Shown one piece after another: positions 35,024 to 46,556 of a DNA stretch of 64,000 nucleotides (position 1 is its first letter; the number at the start of each line of letters is the position of its first letter). The stretch is taken from assembly GCA_025093985.1 (NCBI GenBank), contig JACAAK010000004.1:2232001-2296000 (forward strand), in the 5' to 3' direction. The notes below the pieces were generated by a model. It saw only the letters and a list, made by a program, of their open reading frames with translations, had not been told where the DNA came from and ran no database searches. This stretch comes from Calvatia gigantea (taxonomy: Eukaryota; Basidiomycota; Agaricomycetes; Agaricales; Lycoperdaceae). Position numbers and translations under genes: made by a program.

Positions 35024-36737
35024 ATGACAGGTTGTCACCGCGCGCTCTGTTCCTTCCTCCTCCTTTCCCTTTCTACTACCAATAGCTCTGGCAGCTTTCG
35101 TTCTTTGTTCGCCATTGGAGCAGGCTTCAACCACACGCTCCTTTTAAATCCAGTGCTATCTACGACGGGGGGGATGTCAGCAAGCCCAGTGCTTCAAAGT
35201 ATGCCGACTGTAATTGTGGGGTGTGTTTTACGGCTTCTGACAGGAGGATTGAAGGTACACCCACTCCATTACCCGTAAATATTGTGCGGGCCACCCATGG
35301 ACAACTTATTGCCTTCCTGGTTCTGAACTTCTGGCCATCGCACTTTGGACTACCTGTATTGCTAGCTGTCGTAGTATTTTCCAAGAGGATCCAGAGGCAT
35401 GTAACATTTCTCAACCTCTGTATAGCATTCATCATCGTCGGAATGTGAGTAACATCTTCGTCCATGTTGCTGTACATGTCTGACTTTTTTTTAAAGCTCC
35501 TCCAGCTTGCTGTAAGCTATCCGTTTCAGTCAATCCAAGGGTTCCGTTGACAGCATCAGGTTATACATTGGAAAAATAGACGGACCTGAACCACCGCGAA
35601 TGATTTGCCTCCTGCAAGCATCCCTTCTCTATGGGATGCCGGGTCTGTGAGTAGTTGCCGAATGAGTACCAAGTTAGAGTGCTCATGCTGAAACAGCACA
35701 TCAACGGCGGCGCTTATGCTCGTGTTACAGGTTGAGCATATATATCATGACCTGACTGATCGCATCTCACTCATGATGACATTTAGATGTTCTTTGTGAT
35801 AAGAGCCCATTATAATGGCCTAGATTATCTCGAGCGCGATCACGTTCTCAGAATATGGGCTGTGAGCACCCACCTACATTTCCTAAGATAACCGAAGAAG
35901 CTTAAATGGTCCTAGATGGCAGTTTCACCATATATTGTCTTTTTCATCCCCGTACTGATAACGGCCGTCGTAAGTGGATGTTTCCTCCAAAGGTCCATTT
36001 CTGAACTGTCGCCTCTAGATCGGTGCAAACCACCCAGAGCGATTGTCCCGTAACCGCAGGGTTTTCTATTGTTCTGTGGACTTCCTACCTCTGTAAGATA
36101 CCAACCCGATATGCCGGTATAGAACTCACTTTATGTCTTAGCACAAATACACTAACAATAGCTTCCGCCCTCATCCTCTTCGCGACACTCGTGTTTGAAG
36201 GCATGTAATTTTGTCAACTTTGGTTTCATGCGGGCCTGACCACACTTTATCCAGTTTGGACAGTGGTGATTCTCCGCAAGCAATGGAACATTCAAAAGAA
36301 TAATACACCGGCAGGCAAGTCGCTGGACTTAAGCCTTCCCATCCGGATTCTCGCATTTGGTTTCTACATCATAATCGCTATGAGGTATCTTATGGTTTTT
36401 TGGTGCATCTCGCTTTATCTGAAGGTGCCTCAATTAGTCTTAGCCTAGTTTCGGTCAAATCGCCTCAAAGTCCAGTCCCTGATCTAATGATTGCTACAGG
36501 TATTTATTCATTTTTTGCCAAGGTCACCGTCACTGAACCTCACTGCAAGCTGCATCCGTGGTCGTTCTCATCTTTGGAACGCAGAGGGACATTTTACGAG
36601 CCATCTGTTTTTGGCGAGAATATAAGCCTCAACAAGTACGATCACTGGATGCCATATCCGGCACGGTTGATCTCAAGGACGAATTTCCGGAGTCAGATTG
36701 GGAGACGAACGGCCGTTTTGGGGCGGAGCCACACTGA
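35024..36737 (+). CDS. Seven-helix receptor-like integral membrane protein
   Basis: Predicted polytopic protein of the type common in agaricomycetes, often labelled GPCR-like. The first confident exon (from about 35150) reads ASKYADCNCGVCFTASDRR and IEGTPTPLPVNIVRATHG, then helix 1 GQLIAFLVLNFWPSHFGLPV. Later exons give VTFLNLCIAFIIVGI, ICLLQASLLYGMPGL, STAALMLVLQMFFVIRAHY, AVSPYIVFFIPVLITAV, TIASALILFATLVFEG, LPIRILAFGFYIIIAM, and VPDLMIATAASVVVLIFG. The tail has GTQRDILRAICFWREYKPQ and ends ETNGRFGAEPH at 36735-36737. About eight short introns. The N terminus is uncertain: ATG 35024 opens a signal-like frame, but joining it to the Cys-rich exon needs an unseen splice or a length change at a seven-G run near 35166. 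Ligand and partner unknown. Confidence 0.7.
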
Positions 36738-36968
36738 CGTGGTGATGTAAAATATACCCATTTTTCTTCGATTGTGTTTCATTTGTACTGTATGTTATGA
36801 AGTACGCCTTTATCTATTTTCCACTGCGTGGGGTTCTTGTGGTCCTCAGGCGTTCCGGAAAGTACCGCGCCAGGGTGTTGGTTAACTTGAGCAAACAAAA
36901 TCTCAAATTTCTTGGGAGTTGCACTTTCACGCTCGGCGCGTCACTACACACAGACAATTGGGTTAAAC

Positions 36969-37804
36969 ATGGCTGTAAGTCTAATTTCCTCAATATCCAG
37001 TTACAATGCTCACATTCTCTCCAGAGCCGATGTTCCAGTGTTCTCCGTGCTTTCTCTCGTTCATCTTCTGCTCGGTATGTCGAATTCCGACGTCCCGAAT
37101 CGCGTTCGCGTACCTCGGAACACAGAACTGACTATTCTACTTCTCAATAGCTGGTCGCGGCTGCCTGCTCACGCAAGATGTCTAGCCACTGCTGCTGCTG
37201 AACCCTCCTCTCAAACAACCTCCCCTCCACCTGCCACCTCCAACAACCCCGTCATTAATAGAATTGTAGACGACATCTCAGACTTAACTTTGCTGCAAGC
37301 AGCGGACTTGGTGACACTGCTCAAAGTATGTCTCGTGGATATTGAGAGCTTCACTCTTACCTATACATTCCTCAGTTGCGCTTGAACATCCAGGAAGTTG
37401 CACTACCCTCGCCTTCCGCTGCCCCAGCTACTGCTGCACCCGCTGCAGAGGAGCCTGCAGCAGTATGTTCCTTGAATTCACTATTGACTTGAACCCCTCC
37501 CTGACGCGTTGTTTACAGGAAAAAGCACAGGAAAAGACTATCTTTACCGTCAAGCTGGAGTCCTTCGATGCAGCAGCTAAACCCAAAATTATCAAGGAAG
37601 TGAAAGCCTTGGTACCGAACTTGACACTCATTGAGGTATGTAAGCGCGTTGGGCTTTTGTGAAGTCGTCACTAAGTTTTATAACCAGGCCAAGAAATTCG
37701 TCGAGTCTGTGCCCAAGGTGTTGAAGGAGAATCTTTCCAAGGAGGATGCTGAGAAGCTACAGAAAGTCTTCGAGGGCCTAGGCGGTGTTGTCAAGTTGGA
37801 GTAA
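36969..37804 (+). CDS. MNP1: Mitochondrial large-subunit ribosomal protein bL12m
   Basis: Mitochondrial L7/L12, the flexible stalk protein that recruits translation factors. The ATG at 36969 is in a two-codon first exon (MA). Introns join to SRCSSVLRAFSRSSSAR and then WSRLPAHARCLATAAAEP, a classic Arg/Ser-rich mitochondrial presequence. The mature protein has the dimerisation helix INRIVDDISDLTLLQAADLV, a hinge rich in Ala/Pro, and the C-terminal domain EKTIFTVKLESFDAAAKPKI, IKEVKALVPNLTLIEAKKFV, ESVPKVLKENLSKEDAEKLQ. It ends GGVVKLE at 37802-37804. About 190 residues and five introns. It is clearly L7/L12, and the presequence fixes it as mitochondrial. Confidence 0.93.
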
Positions 37805-37955
37805 TGCTTAGTATTCACATCTATAATGCCATTTTAATTGTTGCATCATTCAAAGGAGTATGAGTACACATCGCCTGAATAAATAGGCTGCCAAGAGGTG
37901 GGTAGGAAAGAAACAGTTACCAAGTCCGCATTTGGATGGGATAAAATAACGAAAA

Positions 37956-40752
37956 TCAGTCCTCCAGGTAACGGTATTCGAAGCGGAAGTCACTCTTCTT
38001 CCGTTGGCACCATGATCCCTCCCAGTCAAAGTAGACGTAGACACCTTGCTCATACTCATCGGTGATCGCCTGAGGCTCAGAATGCCGTTGGAACCATGTA
38101 AGGTACTTGACATGGAATCGCCAAGACTGGCGTTTCAGTTCTTTCGCTGCCAGGTACCTTGACGATTGTGAGAATAGGCGTAAAACTAAAATAGTCATAG
38201 GACGCACTGTTGATATGTTCCCGGAAGGTAGTAGAAGACATAGAACAACGTCTCAACATCGAGCTGGGAAAAGATGGCGGAAGTGTTCAAGAGAGGATGA
38301 GGTGTCTGAGGATAGTATGGCGCAGTTTGGAAAGGGTTGCGTGGCACATAGTACTTAGGCCTGTCGGCAGTGATTTAGTTCACAACGAAGTAAGAGTCTA
38401 GATGGAGCGCACTTCTCAGTATCCTGAGGCTGAGGCATGCTTGTATATCCACCTTCAAGCATCTTATGCACCTGGTCCAGGTTGTTCATGCGCATTGCGG
38501 CTAGCCAAGCAATAAGTCAAATTTTGTGCATTAGTCGCAGTTGGGGCATACCTTTCTGTTTGACATTCTCGAAGGATACAACTAGATCTTGCAGCGAGCC
38601 GGGGAAGGCTGATGATGCTATTGGACGAGGCTGTTGCTGCTGCTGCTGTGATTGTTGTTGCTGCTGAGCAGACGTTGGAGGTCGTTGATTACCAATGGCA
38701 GGCTGCTGCTGCTGCTGATCGTTCTGTGCAACCTTGACACCTGGAGGGAACATGGACTGACTCTGTGTTGTGTTGGGTAGAGGTGATTTGGCCCTTGCAC
38801 CCGGAGGATGCTGTTGGACTTGTTGGGGCAACGGCGACAGACCGGTAGTAGCCTGTGATGCTAAAGATTGCGAGCTGCCATTAGTTTGCTGTAGCTGCGC
38901 CTGCGAGGCATCTGCACTTGCAGCAGGAGGGGATTGGTCTAGTAGAGCATGAATAATTGTCCCCGTAGCATAATCATTATTTCGTTACCTTTTGGTGTAG
39001 CTTTCTGAGGCGAGGGGAGCTGTTGGTATTTTGTTGGGACTGCTTCCGACAATGCTGGTGAATCCTGGGCGGAATATGTCGAACCTTCGGGCTGTTGTGA
39101 CGCTGATGCGGCCGAAGATAACACAGGACTTGTCGCTGATGGGTGTGTCAGACTCGGTGAGGAAGCGGATATCGATGATTGATCCTGAGTGCTCGCCGTA
39201 GGAGGTACCGAGGGTGTAAGGGGTGCAATCGAAGGTGAAGGTTGTGCTTGTGATGGGGTCGTCTGTGGATGAGTGGTGGATGATACGGCGACGGGTGTTG
39301 GGGTGTGGGTTACAGCTTGCGCCACGGCCGCATACTGCATTGGAGGTAGCTGGGGGGGTCGGGGTGCGGGCGCTTTTACCACACTAGATAGAGACTGCGA
39401 GAAGTTGATATTTGACACAGGTTTTGCTGCCAAAAATGACACCTTGAGCGTTGCTCAACGCGACGGAAGGCTTGAACTTACTTTCCACTGATTGTTCTAA
39501 CGCAGGACTTGTGAGAAATGGGGTTACGGGTATGCAAAATGGACGTACTCCGCAGTTGCAATGCAACAGGCGCTTTCTTGAGAATGGGACTGTCATGACG
39601 TTTGCTACTAGATACGCTCTCCTCGTCGTGTTTCTTATTTGAGGGTCGAGCCGGTTTCTCTGTTGATGATTAACGTGAGGCGTTGTGAACGCCAAGGATC
39701 GTTATTCACCTTCGGTTGTCCCATCCGAACTGCTGGTATCCTCGTCTTCCGCGACTAAACCGAATTTCTCTTCCTCTTCTTCAAGGTTGAGTTCATCGTA
39801 TATGCCTTCATCCTCGTCGAAATCCTCTTCCTATAAATGCGGCAACCTCAGCGAGAATATATGCTAGAAGACGCGATGATATACGAACGGTGTTGCTTTC
39901 CACGAAATACTGCACGTCTTCTTTGAGACCCAAAACCCTCTCTGGTGACAGGGAACCATTATTGAGAAGGCGTAGAACGAGCTCGAGCCGATTGATGTGC
40001 CATTTCCGTCGTTCGTTTAGATGTTCCAACTCTTCTAGTCTTCCGTTATTGGTCCCTGACTTGCGTTTCTTGTAACCACCCTGCAGAGACTCCACCTCGG
40101 CTTCCGTTGATTCCACCTGCATTTGTAGGTCCTCCACTCGCGATTGCAGCCACTGGGTCGCCTCTTCCTTTTCTTGTTCCTTGGGGTCGAGTTTTGCGGC
40201 CTGTATTAGGCCCTCCTTCGAAAACGCCTTGGTCTTCATCTCCTTCTCGCATGCCTTGAACTTCTCCATTTGCTGTTGCGGAGCGGTCACAAGAAAGAAA
40301 AGGGGGAAAATCAGTCAGGAGTCCAGAACGCGGAGACCTCCAAAGAAAGAAAGAGAAAGCTGTCGTTCCACGCTCAAACGCACGCCCCCAGCAGGGCTCA
40401 ATTTCTTTGGGGAACATGAGATCGCGTGGAGGGTGAAGTTACTCACAGTTTCAATAAGTCTCCGATTCTCTAGCAGCTGGGACTTGTCCTTAATATCATT
40501 GCTCGCTACCCAGGTCTTTATTTGATCTCGCAGACGCTGAAGTTTCTTGATTTGTGTCTTGAGGTCGAGTTCAAGTTTCTCCTTCTGGGTTTGATTCGTT
40601 GAGGCCTGCATCTTTTCGTATATGTTCTCGAAAAGCTCGACGCCTTCGGTGACCTTCTTCAAGGTTCGGTCAATCTCGGCTGTGTTGCACCATCAGGGGG
40701 ATTCACATTTCACCACAAGGTCAAACATACTTTGTAGCTTTCTCGCCGCCAT
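37956..40752 (-). CDS. NOT3: CCR4-NOT complex subunit NOT3/NOT5
   Basis: Subunit of the CCR4-NOT deadenylase complex, which shortens mRNA poly(A) tails and represses transcription. The ATG at 40752 encodes MAARKLQ, and an intron joins to the N-terminal coiled coil [40 protein letters not shown], then [20 protein letters not shown] and [15 protein letters not shown] long Ser/Pro/Gln-rich linker follows, with poly-Q at 38631-38720. The C-terminal NOT box reads [39 protein letters not shown], and [20 protein letters not shown]. The protein ends FEYRYLED at 37956. About 700 residues. Fungi have one or two members; I cannot tell NOT3 from NOT5 without a tree. It is divergent from the BEM1-type gene. 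Confidence 0.92.
38631..38720. repeat. CTG/CAG-rich repeat coding poly-glutamine in NOT3/NOT5
   Basis: Interrupted runs of CTG/TTG on the plus strand read as CAG/CAA on the coding minus strand, giving several glutamine runs in the linker between the coiled coil and the NOT box. Glutamine-rich linkers are usual in this family. Confidence 0.85.
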
Positions 40753-41443
40753 GGCAGAGTACTTGGAATGTAATACGGTAAGAGTACGGTACGTGAACAA
40801 CTGGTGGAGGAAAAGCTGGCCTGCTACCACCAAGGATCAGTGTGTTGTCGTTTGGCTGGGCCGTATATTACGTAATCAATTCATTCGAAATAGGACATCT
40901 GAGAAGAACAAGAAGGCTGCTCCAACACAGCCGACAGGCGAAACAAATACCTGAACGAGATCCACATCAAATGTGTCAAGCCTGTTGGACTTGACATGCA
41001 GGATTTACAGCAGTGTGTCAATATAAGTGGAGAGGGCTGAGATGCTTGCTTGCAAAATCACATGGACTTGTTTGAAATTCAAATTGAAGAGTCAAGTGAC
41101 GGTGAGGTTTGGAAATTGATTGGCGATAGGCAAGCGCTCGACAGCGGTAAACATAAGATACAATGGCTGGACTAGAGAGCATGTCAAAGTGACTGTGGCT
41201 TAGAAACCGGAGCTATAGATGGACGTTTAATGATACAGACGCCAAATGACACGATAAGGCGACGACGAACTTGTTTTTGCAGAGCCTTAAGTTGGTCCTC
41301 ATGGCGGTTCAATTGTTGAGAGGGTGACACACGTGACTGAGAGTCCAGAAATGACCCTCATTTATCCTCCCAAGCCCCCGATTGCCTTCTCACATATCAT
41401 TCTCTCTTTACGACCACCACCATCACGACTCTACTATACACAC
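40753..41443. promoter_or_regulatory. Divergent intergenic region between NOT3/NOT5 and BEM1
   Basis: About 690 bases between divergent start codons. It must contain both promoters. Open frames here lack domains. I see no definite binding motif. Confidence 0.45.
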
Positions 41444-43533
41444 ATGAAATCCCTCAGGAAATCCCTGAACGGGAACAAGGATCCTAAACTCCAGATATCC
41501 ACCCCCCTTCCCCTCCCCGCCGTGTCTAAACCCCCCTCCGCAATTCTACCGCCCCAGAAAGTCATTCGCGCCCTTAACAACTATCAATCGCAGACTCCGC
41601 AGGAACTTTCCTTCCAGAAAGGCGACTTCTTCTACGTCGTCGCCGATCAAGGCGAGCATGCCCAATGGTACGAAGCCCATAATCCGGTGACCGGTTCCCG
41701 AGGGCTCGTACCCCGACAGATGTTCGAAGAATTCAATAAAGGTTCCTCGTACGTGACATTCCTTCCTTTTGTGCAATGGAGGCCTACGTTACACTCAGAA
41801 CCCGCTTGTCACAACTTGGATCCCGAGGGCCTGCTCCACCATCGAAGCCTGCGACTGGTCCTCCTCCCGTAAAATCGCAAGTCTTTTATGCTGTTGTGCA
41901 ACATGATTTTGAAGCAGAACGACCGGACGAGCTGGACGCCAAGCAAGGCGATGCTATTACCGTCGTCGCTCAATCAAACCGAGAGTGGTATGTGGCAAAA
42001 CCTATCGGTCGGCTCGGTCGACCCGGCCTCATTCCCGTGTCCTTCGTCGAAATACACGATCCCTCGACCGGAAAACCCATCACAGATATTGATGGTTTAA
42101 TGGATCGCGGAGAACTACCAAAAGTTGAGGATTGGAAGAAAGCAATGCTCAACTACAAGCAAAACAGCATCCCTCTCGGCGTTATTGACACCACCAACAA
42201 AGCACCTGTTGCCAACAGCCCTTATATGCCTCCGACCCAATCCCCCGCAGTAAACCCTTCTGGCTATCACCCATTCCCCCCGCCTGATCCTGTATCCACT
42301 CCTACATCCGAACTTCTTCCCGAAGGTCTCCTACTTTCCGCTGATGTCGTTTCTTTCCACTATGAGATGGATGAGTACTGGTTCCGGATCCATGCTATCT
42401 ATCAACCATATCAGCAACCTGGGGATGCTCAACTCCCTCCGGCCAAACAACTGATCCTATTCCGAGTTTACAACGATTTTTACGACTTCCAGGTATCTCT
42501 GCTTGACGTTTTCCCGCAGGAAGGTGGTCGGCACCCTCCTCATCCACGGATCCTGCCATTTATGCCTGGTCCCGCGGAGAAAGTAGATGATGCCCTAACG
42601 GCAACCAGGAGAGCAGAGTTGGACACCTATATTCACGATCTCTGTGACCTTGCAAGCTCCGGTGCTCGCTATATTCTGGAACACCACATAGTCCGGGAAT
42701 TCCTGTCACTTAAACCCGGCGACGCTGAGAACGTGGTTGGACCACGTTTCCGGGAATTAGAGGTTCTGCTTGACGGAGAAGCCGGCACACTGCACGACGA
42801 CAGCACGGTGGTGGTGGATGACATATATGAACAGGAGTTGGGGGATAAAATGGACGGTTTGAGGGTAGATGTTGAACGGGTTGAAGCCCCAGACTACAAC
42901 AAACAACAGTACAACTACTCTTCCATACCGCCATCACAAGAAGGTGACCGTCTGTCCCATAGCCAGAACGAACGGTGGTCACCCAACGGGAATGGCGTTC
43001 ATAAGCTGGCACAGAACCAGACCCACCAGAGAACGAGCTCCTCGTCGTCATTCCGATCCCGATCGCATTCACCATATCCTGACCGCAATCACTCCCCTCA
43101 GCCCAGCCGAAACGGGAATTACGCGCAATCGCAACAACGATATGATAGCGGCTACTATCCCAACCATCCCAACAACTCAGCACCGTCAGCTTCGTCCTTC
43201 CGCTCATCACAAACCTCGTCTACTCGCACTAGATCGCAATCTAACGCCGCCTCCAACCTCAATAACCCTCCGATTTCCGCGGCTAATCCCCAGACCGCCT
43301 TCGTGAAGATCAAGATATTCGACCGCGTGGCAGATGATCTTATTGCCATTCGAGTTCATCCAAAAGTAACTCACACCGAACTGATGGAGAAGGTCCAGGC
43401 TCGCCTCGGAGGCGAGGTCAGTACTCTCACATTCCGCGATAGTATAACGAATGCCTTTGTTGGTCTCGGGAATGACGAAGACCTGCGGGAATGGATGGAT
43501 GCAACGGATAAACATGTACTCTATGCAGATTGA
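41444..43533 (+). CDS. BEM1: BEM1/Scd2-type polarity scaffold (SH3-SH3-PX-PB1)
   Basis: Scaffold that links Cdc42, its exchange factor and PAK kinases at sites of polarised growth. The ATG at 41444 encodes MKSLRKSLNGNKD. SH3-1 covers about residues 40-100 (VIRALNNYQSQTPQELSFQK to RGLVPRQMFEEF). An intron at 41749-41800 (GTACGT to CACTCAG) rejoins as NKGSS-TRLSQLG. SH3-2 follows (VFYAVVQHDFEAERPDELDA to LGRPGLIPVSFVEI). The PX domain spans roughly residues 290-410 (LLLSADVVSFHYEMDEYWFR, LILFRVYNDFYDFQVSLLDV), with the lipid-binding region HPRILPFMPGP. A Ser/Asn/Arg-rich linker precedes the C-terminal PB1 domain (TAFVKIKIFDRVADDLIAIR to HVLYAD), stop 43533. About 680 residues. Domain order is exactly that of Bem1. 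Confidence 0.95.
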
Positions 43534-43907
43534 TCCTCTATCCCCGTTACATCTTGTCCTTCTTCAGGTGTTTTTTTTTTGAACTTCTGCCGCGATCATT
43601 TGACCTACCTTCTCGAGACTGCCTTTTGTCGAACCTTTTCGTGTAACGATTATTTGTTGTTTCCCTGAACGAGTATCATCTTTGTGTTCCTCAGCAGAGG
43701 ATAGACTATTGTACACTGCCATTCAGTTTTTTTTTTTCCTACACATCACATATACAATATGTATGTAGTGTCCGATTCTAAAGGTACTGCAAGCAATCGT
43801 TGGTTTTGGTCATCGTGAGAGAATCTTCGAAAGCGGTAACAATTCTCAATTCCTCGATGCTCCCGGCCAAACCCGACCAAATATAACACTGTTCTCTCCC
43901 GCCCATT
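43534..43907. other. Intergenic region between BEM1 and NDUFA12
   Basis: About 375 bases, with T runs near 43569 and 43726 typical of 3' untranslated sequence. No gene is seen. Confidence 0.45.
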
Positions 43908-44557
43908 ATGGTTTCGTTGGCTCGAACGGTCCGCAATATTCGACGCGCCGGTTGGCGGGAATGGTGGAGACAGATGCAGTATATCGGTGACGCCAAACAT
44001 GGTCGCTTTATTGGCAAGGATGAGTATGTTACTACCAAGTTTTGTTGCCTGATCATTGGACCGAGTTGACGATGGATTTCTCCAGGTTTGGGAACCGTTA
44101 TTTTGAGAATATGAATGCAGAAGAGGAAATTCCAGGTGTGTACTGTCTATTATAATTTGAATGCCCGGTCCTGAACTGTTGGCCAAGGTCGTCACCGTTG
44201 GGTTGACTTTGCACAAGTATGGCTCATGAAGATGTACATCGCCTGTAGTAATTTCTCACCCCCATTTTTCTACCCAGCATGAATACAATGCGTCACAGGT
44301 ACCTCCTGAATGGCATTCCTGGCTGCAACACATCCGCAAGGACCCGCCCGCCGAGGATCCCGTCATCGCAAAACTGACACCACCGTGGAAGGCAGTATGT
44401 CAAATGATATCAACACTCTTTGAACAGACTGCTAACTGCCTATTCTACTTAGCCTCACGTCGAGAATCTGACTGGCACCCGTGGCGCATACAAGTCCTAC
44501 AACACAGTGGTCCCTAAGATCAATGCCTGGGAGCCTAAAGTCAGAGCCCGTGCTTAG
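43908..44557 (+). CDS. NDUFA12: NADH dehydrogenase (complex I) subunit NDUFA12/B17.2
   Basis: Accessory subunit of mitochondrial respiratory complex I in the matrix arm. The ATG at 43908 encodes MVSLARTVRNIRRAG, then WREWWRQMQYIGDAKHGRFI. Introns join to FGNRYFENMNAEEEIPG, RHRWVDFAQ, and HEYNASQVPPEWHSWLQHIR, which is the family hallmark (Y.ASQ.PPEWH.WL). DPPAEDPVIAKLTPPWKA and HVENLTGTRGAYKSYNTVVP follow, ending WEPKVRARA at 44555-44557. About 150 residues with four introns. The stop codon lies only about 60 bases from that of the convergent L-2-hydroxyglutarate dehydrogenase gene. Confidence 0.93.
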
Positions 44558-44617
44558 ACGACTCAGTTAGACGCATTCATTGGATATTCTACGTCCCATA
44601 CAAATGATTCTCGACCT

Positions 44618-46343
44618 TTATTTATGACCGAGCTTGGAACAAAGGATATCCTGTGCCACATATTCAGCTATGGCAAGACTCGACGTCAATCCCGGACTCT
44701 CTATGCTCAACAAACTCAACATAGGGTTCGTTGTGTTTCCCTCAGGGGGAAAGTCTGTACGGAAGAGAAAATCCTGGAAACCACCCCAAGGTGGAACTAA
44801 CTTGGGTCTCATGCCGCAATAGTCAGGTTGTAAACCTGCAAGGTTGATGCCTGGAAGGTAATCTGTAACGGCTTGGTGCATCTCGGGTATTCGGAACTCA
44901 TTGGGTATAAGGAGTTTACTCCAAAAATCTGCTTCCTCCTCGGGGTAGATGGATTTGGGTGGGGCTAATGGTGGGTTTATCCATTCAATGCCCGGCCCAA
45001 AGCGGATTTTTCCTTGAAGATCGAGTGTGAGATGAGTGCCGAGAGACTGGAATGCGTGTGCGTCCGTGGTTGTAGGTGGGCAGGGATATATGAGGTGTGA
45101 AACCTTTGCGACTCCAGGACCATTATACGATGCATAAGATCCCCGAGCGTAATACATTGGTATCCGAGATTCGGCTGGCAAGAGTGAGTTGAGGATGAGT
45201 GTACCCGAGAGACCGGCAGCATTGATCAATGTCCTCGCGAGTATTGCATCACCCTCTTCTTTATCTCCCGTGATAACCTGAACAACCCATCCGTCTTCCG
45301 CACCTTCGAAATCTGGTTCTCCCGCGGCACCGGACCGTTTAGAGGGGTCCACGCGTACAACACGTGTCGAATAGGCCAACCCTCCATTCTCAGAATCAAT
45401 GATATCCTTCTCTAGGCTCTCCATGAAAGAATGCGAGTCGACGATACCAGTAAGAGGGCACCAAAGCGCAGCCACAATACCCTTAGAAAGATCAGGTTCC
45501 ATCTCACGGGCTTGTTCCCCAGAGAGGAGTTGTGTCGGTAAAACAGGATGTCCGCCTCCCCCATTGGAATTTACTCCCAGCCCTTCGCCCTGTCCCGGGC
45601 TATGAGGTGGCCACGGGAGCCTGAGGGATTTGGTATGGAGATTGTGTATGTAGTCCCGTTGAGACTCTTTCGCCACAACCAGTTTTCCGACCTGTTTGTG
45701 AGGAATGTTGTATGCTCTACACCGCTCATACATCATGTCACGCCCTCGGAGACATAGTCGCGTCTTGAGAGACTCCGGCGGATAATATAATCCTTGATGC
45801 ATAGAATGAAGGGATGAGTGAGTGAGCCATTAAGTATAGCCAAGGAGAAGTAAATCCCTTCGGAAGCACAAATGGAGCTGGACATACCCGAATGTATCAC
45901 TTCTGAATTCCGTGAACTGCACGAACAAAAACAACAGGTAATCATCAGGTAAACCCTGCGTCCAGGTGGCACTGAAATGCATGGTTTGGTTCACATACCT
46001 TGTCTCCTCTCCGGCTCGTCCATGTCGTTCAACCAGGTATGTCGACTTGTCACAAAACCTCTGGGAAAGCCGTTGGGCAATAGCCAAGCCCACAACACCT
46101 ATGAAACGACAACAGGAATTGGAAACAGTGTCAGATAAAGAAAAACTAACAACGTGCGTGTGGTTCAATTCAAAAGCTCACCTCCGCCTACGACTAGGTA
46201 ATCAACGGCATGTTCTGGTGGCTATCGGCAACATTGGTCAATACATTCAGGCTGTTTCTTATGTGGAATGATTCTTGGCGTGCCTTGTATTTGAACTTGC
46301 CACTTTCGTTCAGCGCGCGAGTGAGGCCCCTAAGACTCTTCAT
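44618..46343 (-). CDS. L2HGDH: L-2-hydroxyglutarate dehydrogenase
   Basis: FAD-dependent mitochondrial oxidoreductase (DAO family) that oxidises L-2-hydroxyglutarate to 2-oxoglutarate, a metabolite-repair step. The proposed ATG at 46343 encodes MKSLRGLTRALNESGKFKYK, a plausible presequence. It joins to PPEHAVDYLVVGGGVVGLAI, the FAD-binding Rossmann motif, only if a GC-AG intron is used (donor at 46282-46283). Next come STYLVERHGRAGEET, then RNSEVIHSGMYYPPESLKTR (family hallmark). The main exon has HKQVGKLVVAKESQRDYI, GIVDSHSFMESLEKDI, ARTLINAAGLSG and PMYYARGSYASYNGPGVAKV. The C terminus has DYCGMRPKLVPPWGGFQDFL, LLSIESPGLTSSLAIAEYVA and ends CSKLGHK at 44618. About 470 residues, standard. 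Confidence 0.9.
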
Positions 46344-46556
46344 CCAGTGTTGTCAAAGGTGACGCTAAGGGGTACCAGCGTCCAAGGGTACTTGTGTAAT
46401 GAGCAAATAACTTCGAACCAACCCGTAGGTTTGGAAGTTAAGTTGTCATGCCAGTAATTCCGGGCCGGTGCCACACAGACGCCCACATCTAATCAGCTCA
46501 GAAAAATAGTCATTGTTCATAAACTCAATACTCAACAACGACAACAAAATATTTCC
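46344..46556. promoter_or_regulatory. Shared upstream region of L2HGDH and CNS1
   Basis: Roughly 210 bases between divergent start codons (if the L2HGDH start at 46343 is right). Both promoters must lie here. No specific site is assigned. Confidence 0.4.

Noticed and set aside
42710..43210. 166-codon minus-strand open frame
   Set aside because: Antisense shadow of the BEM1 linker region.
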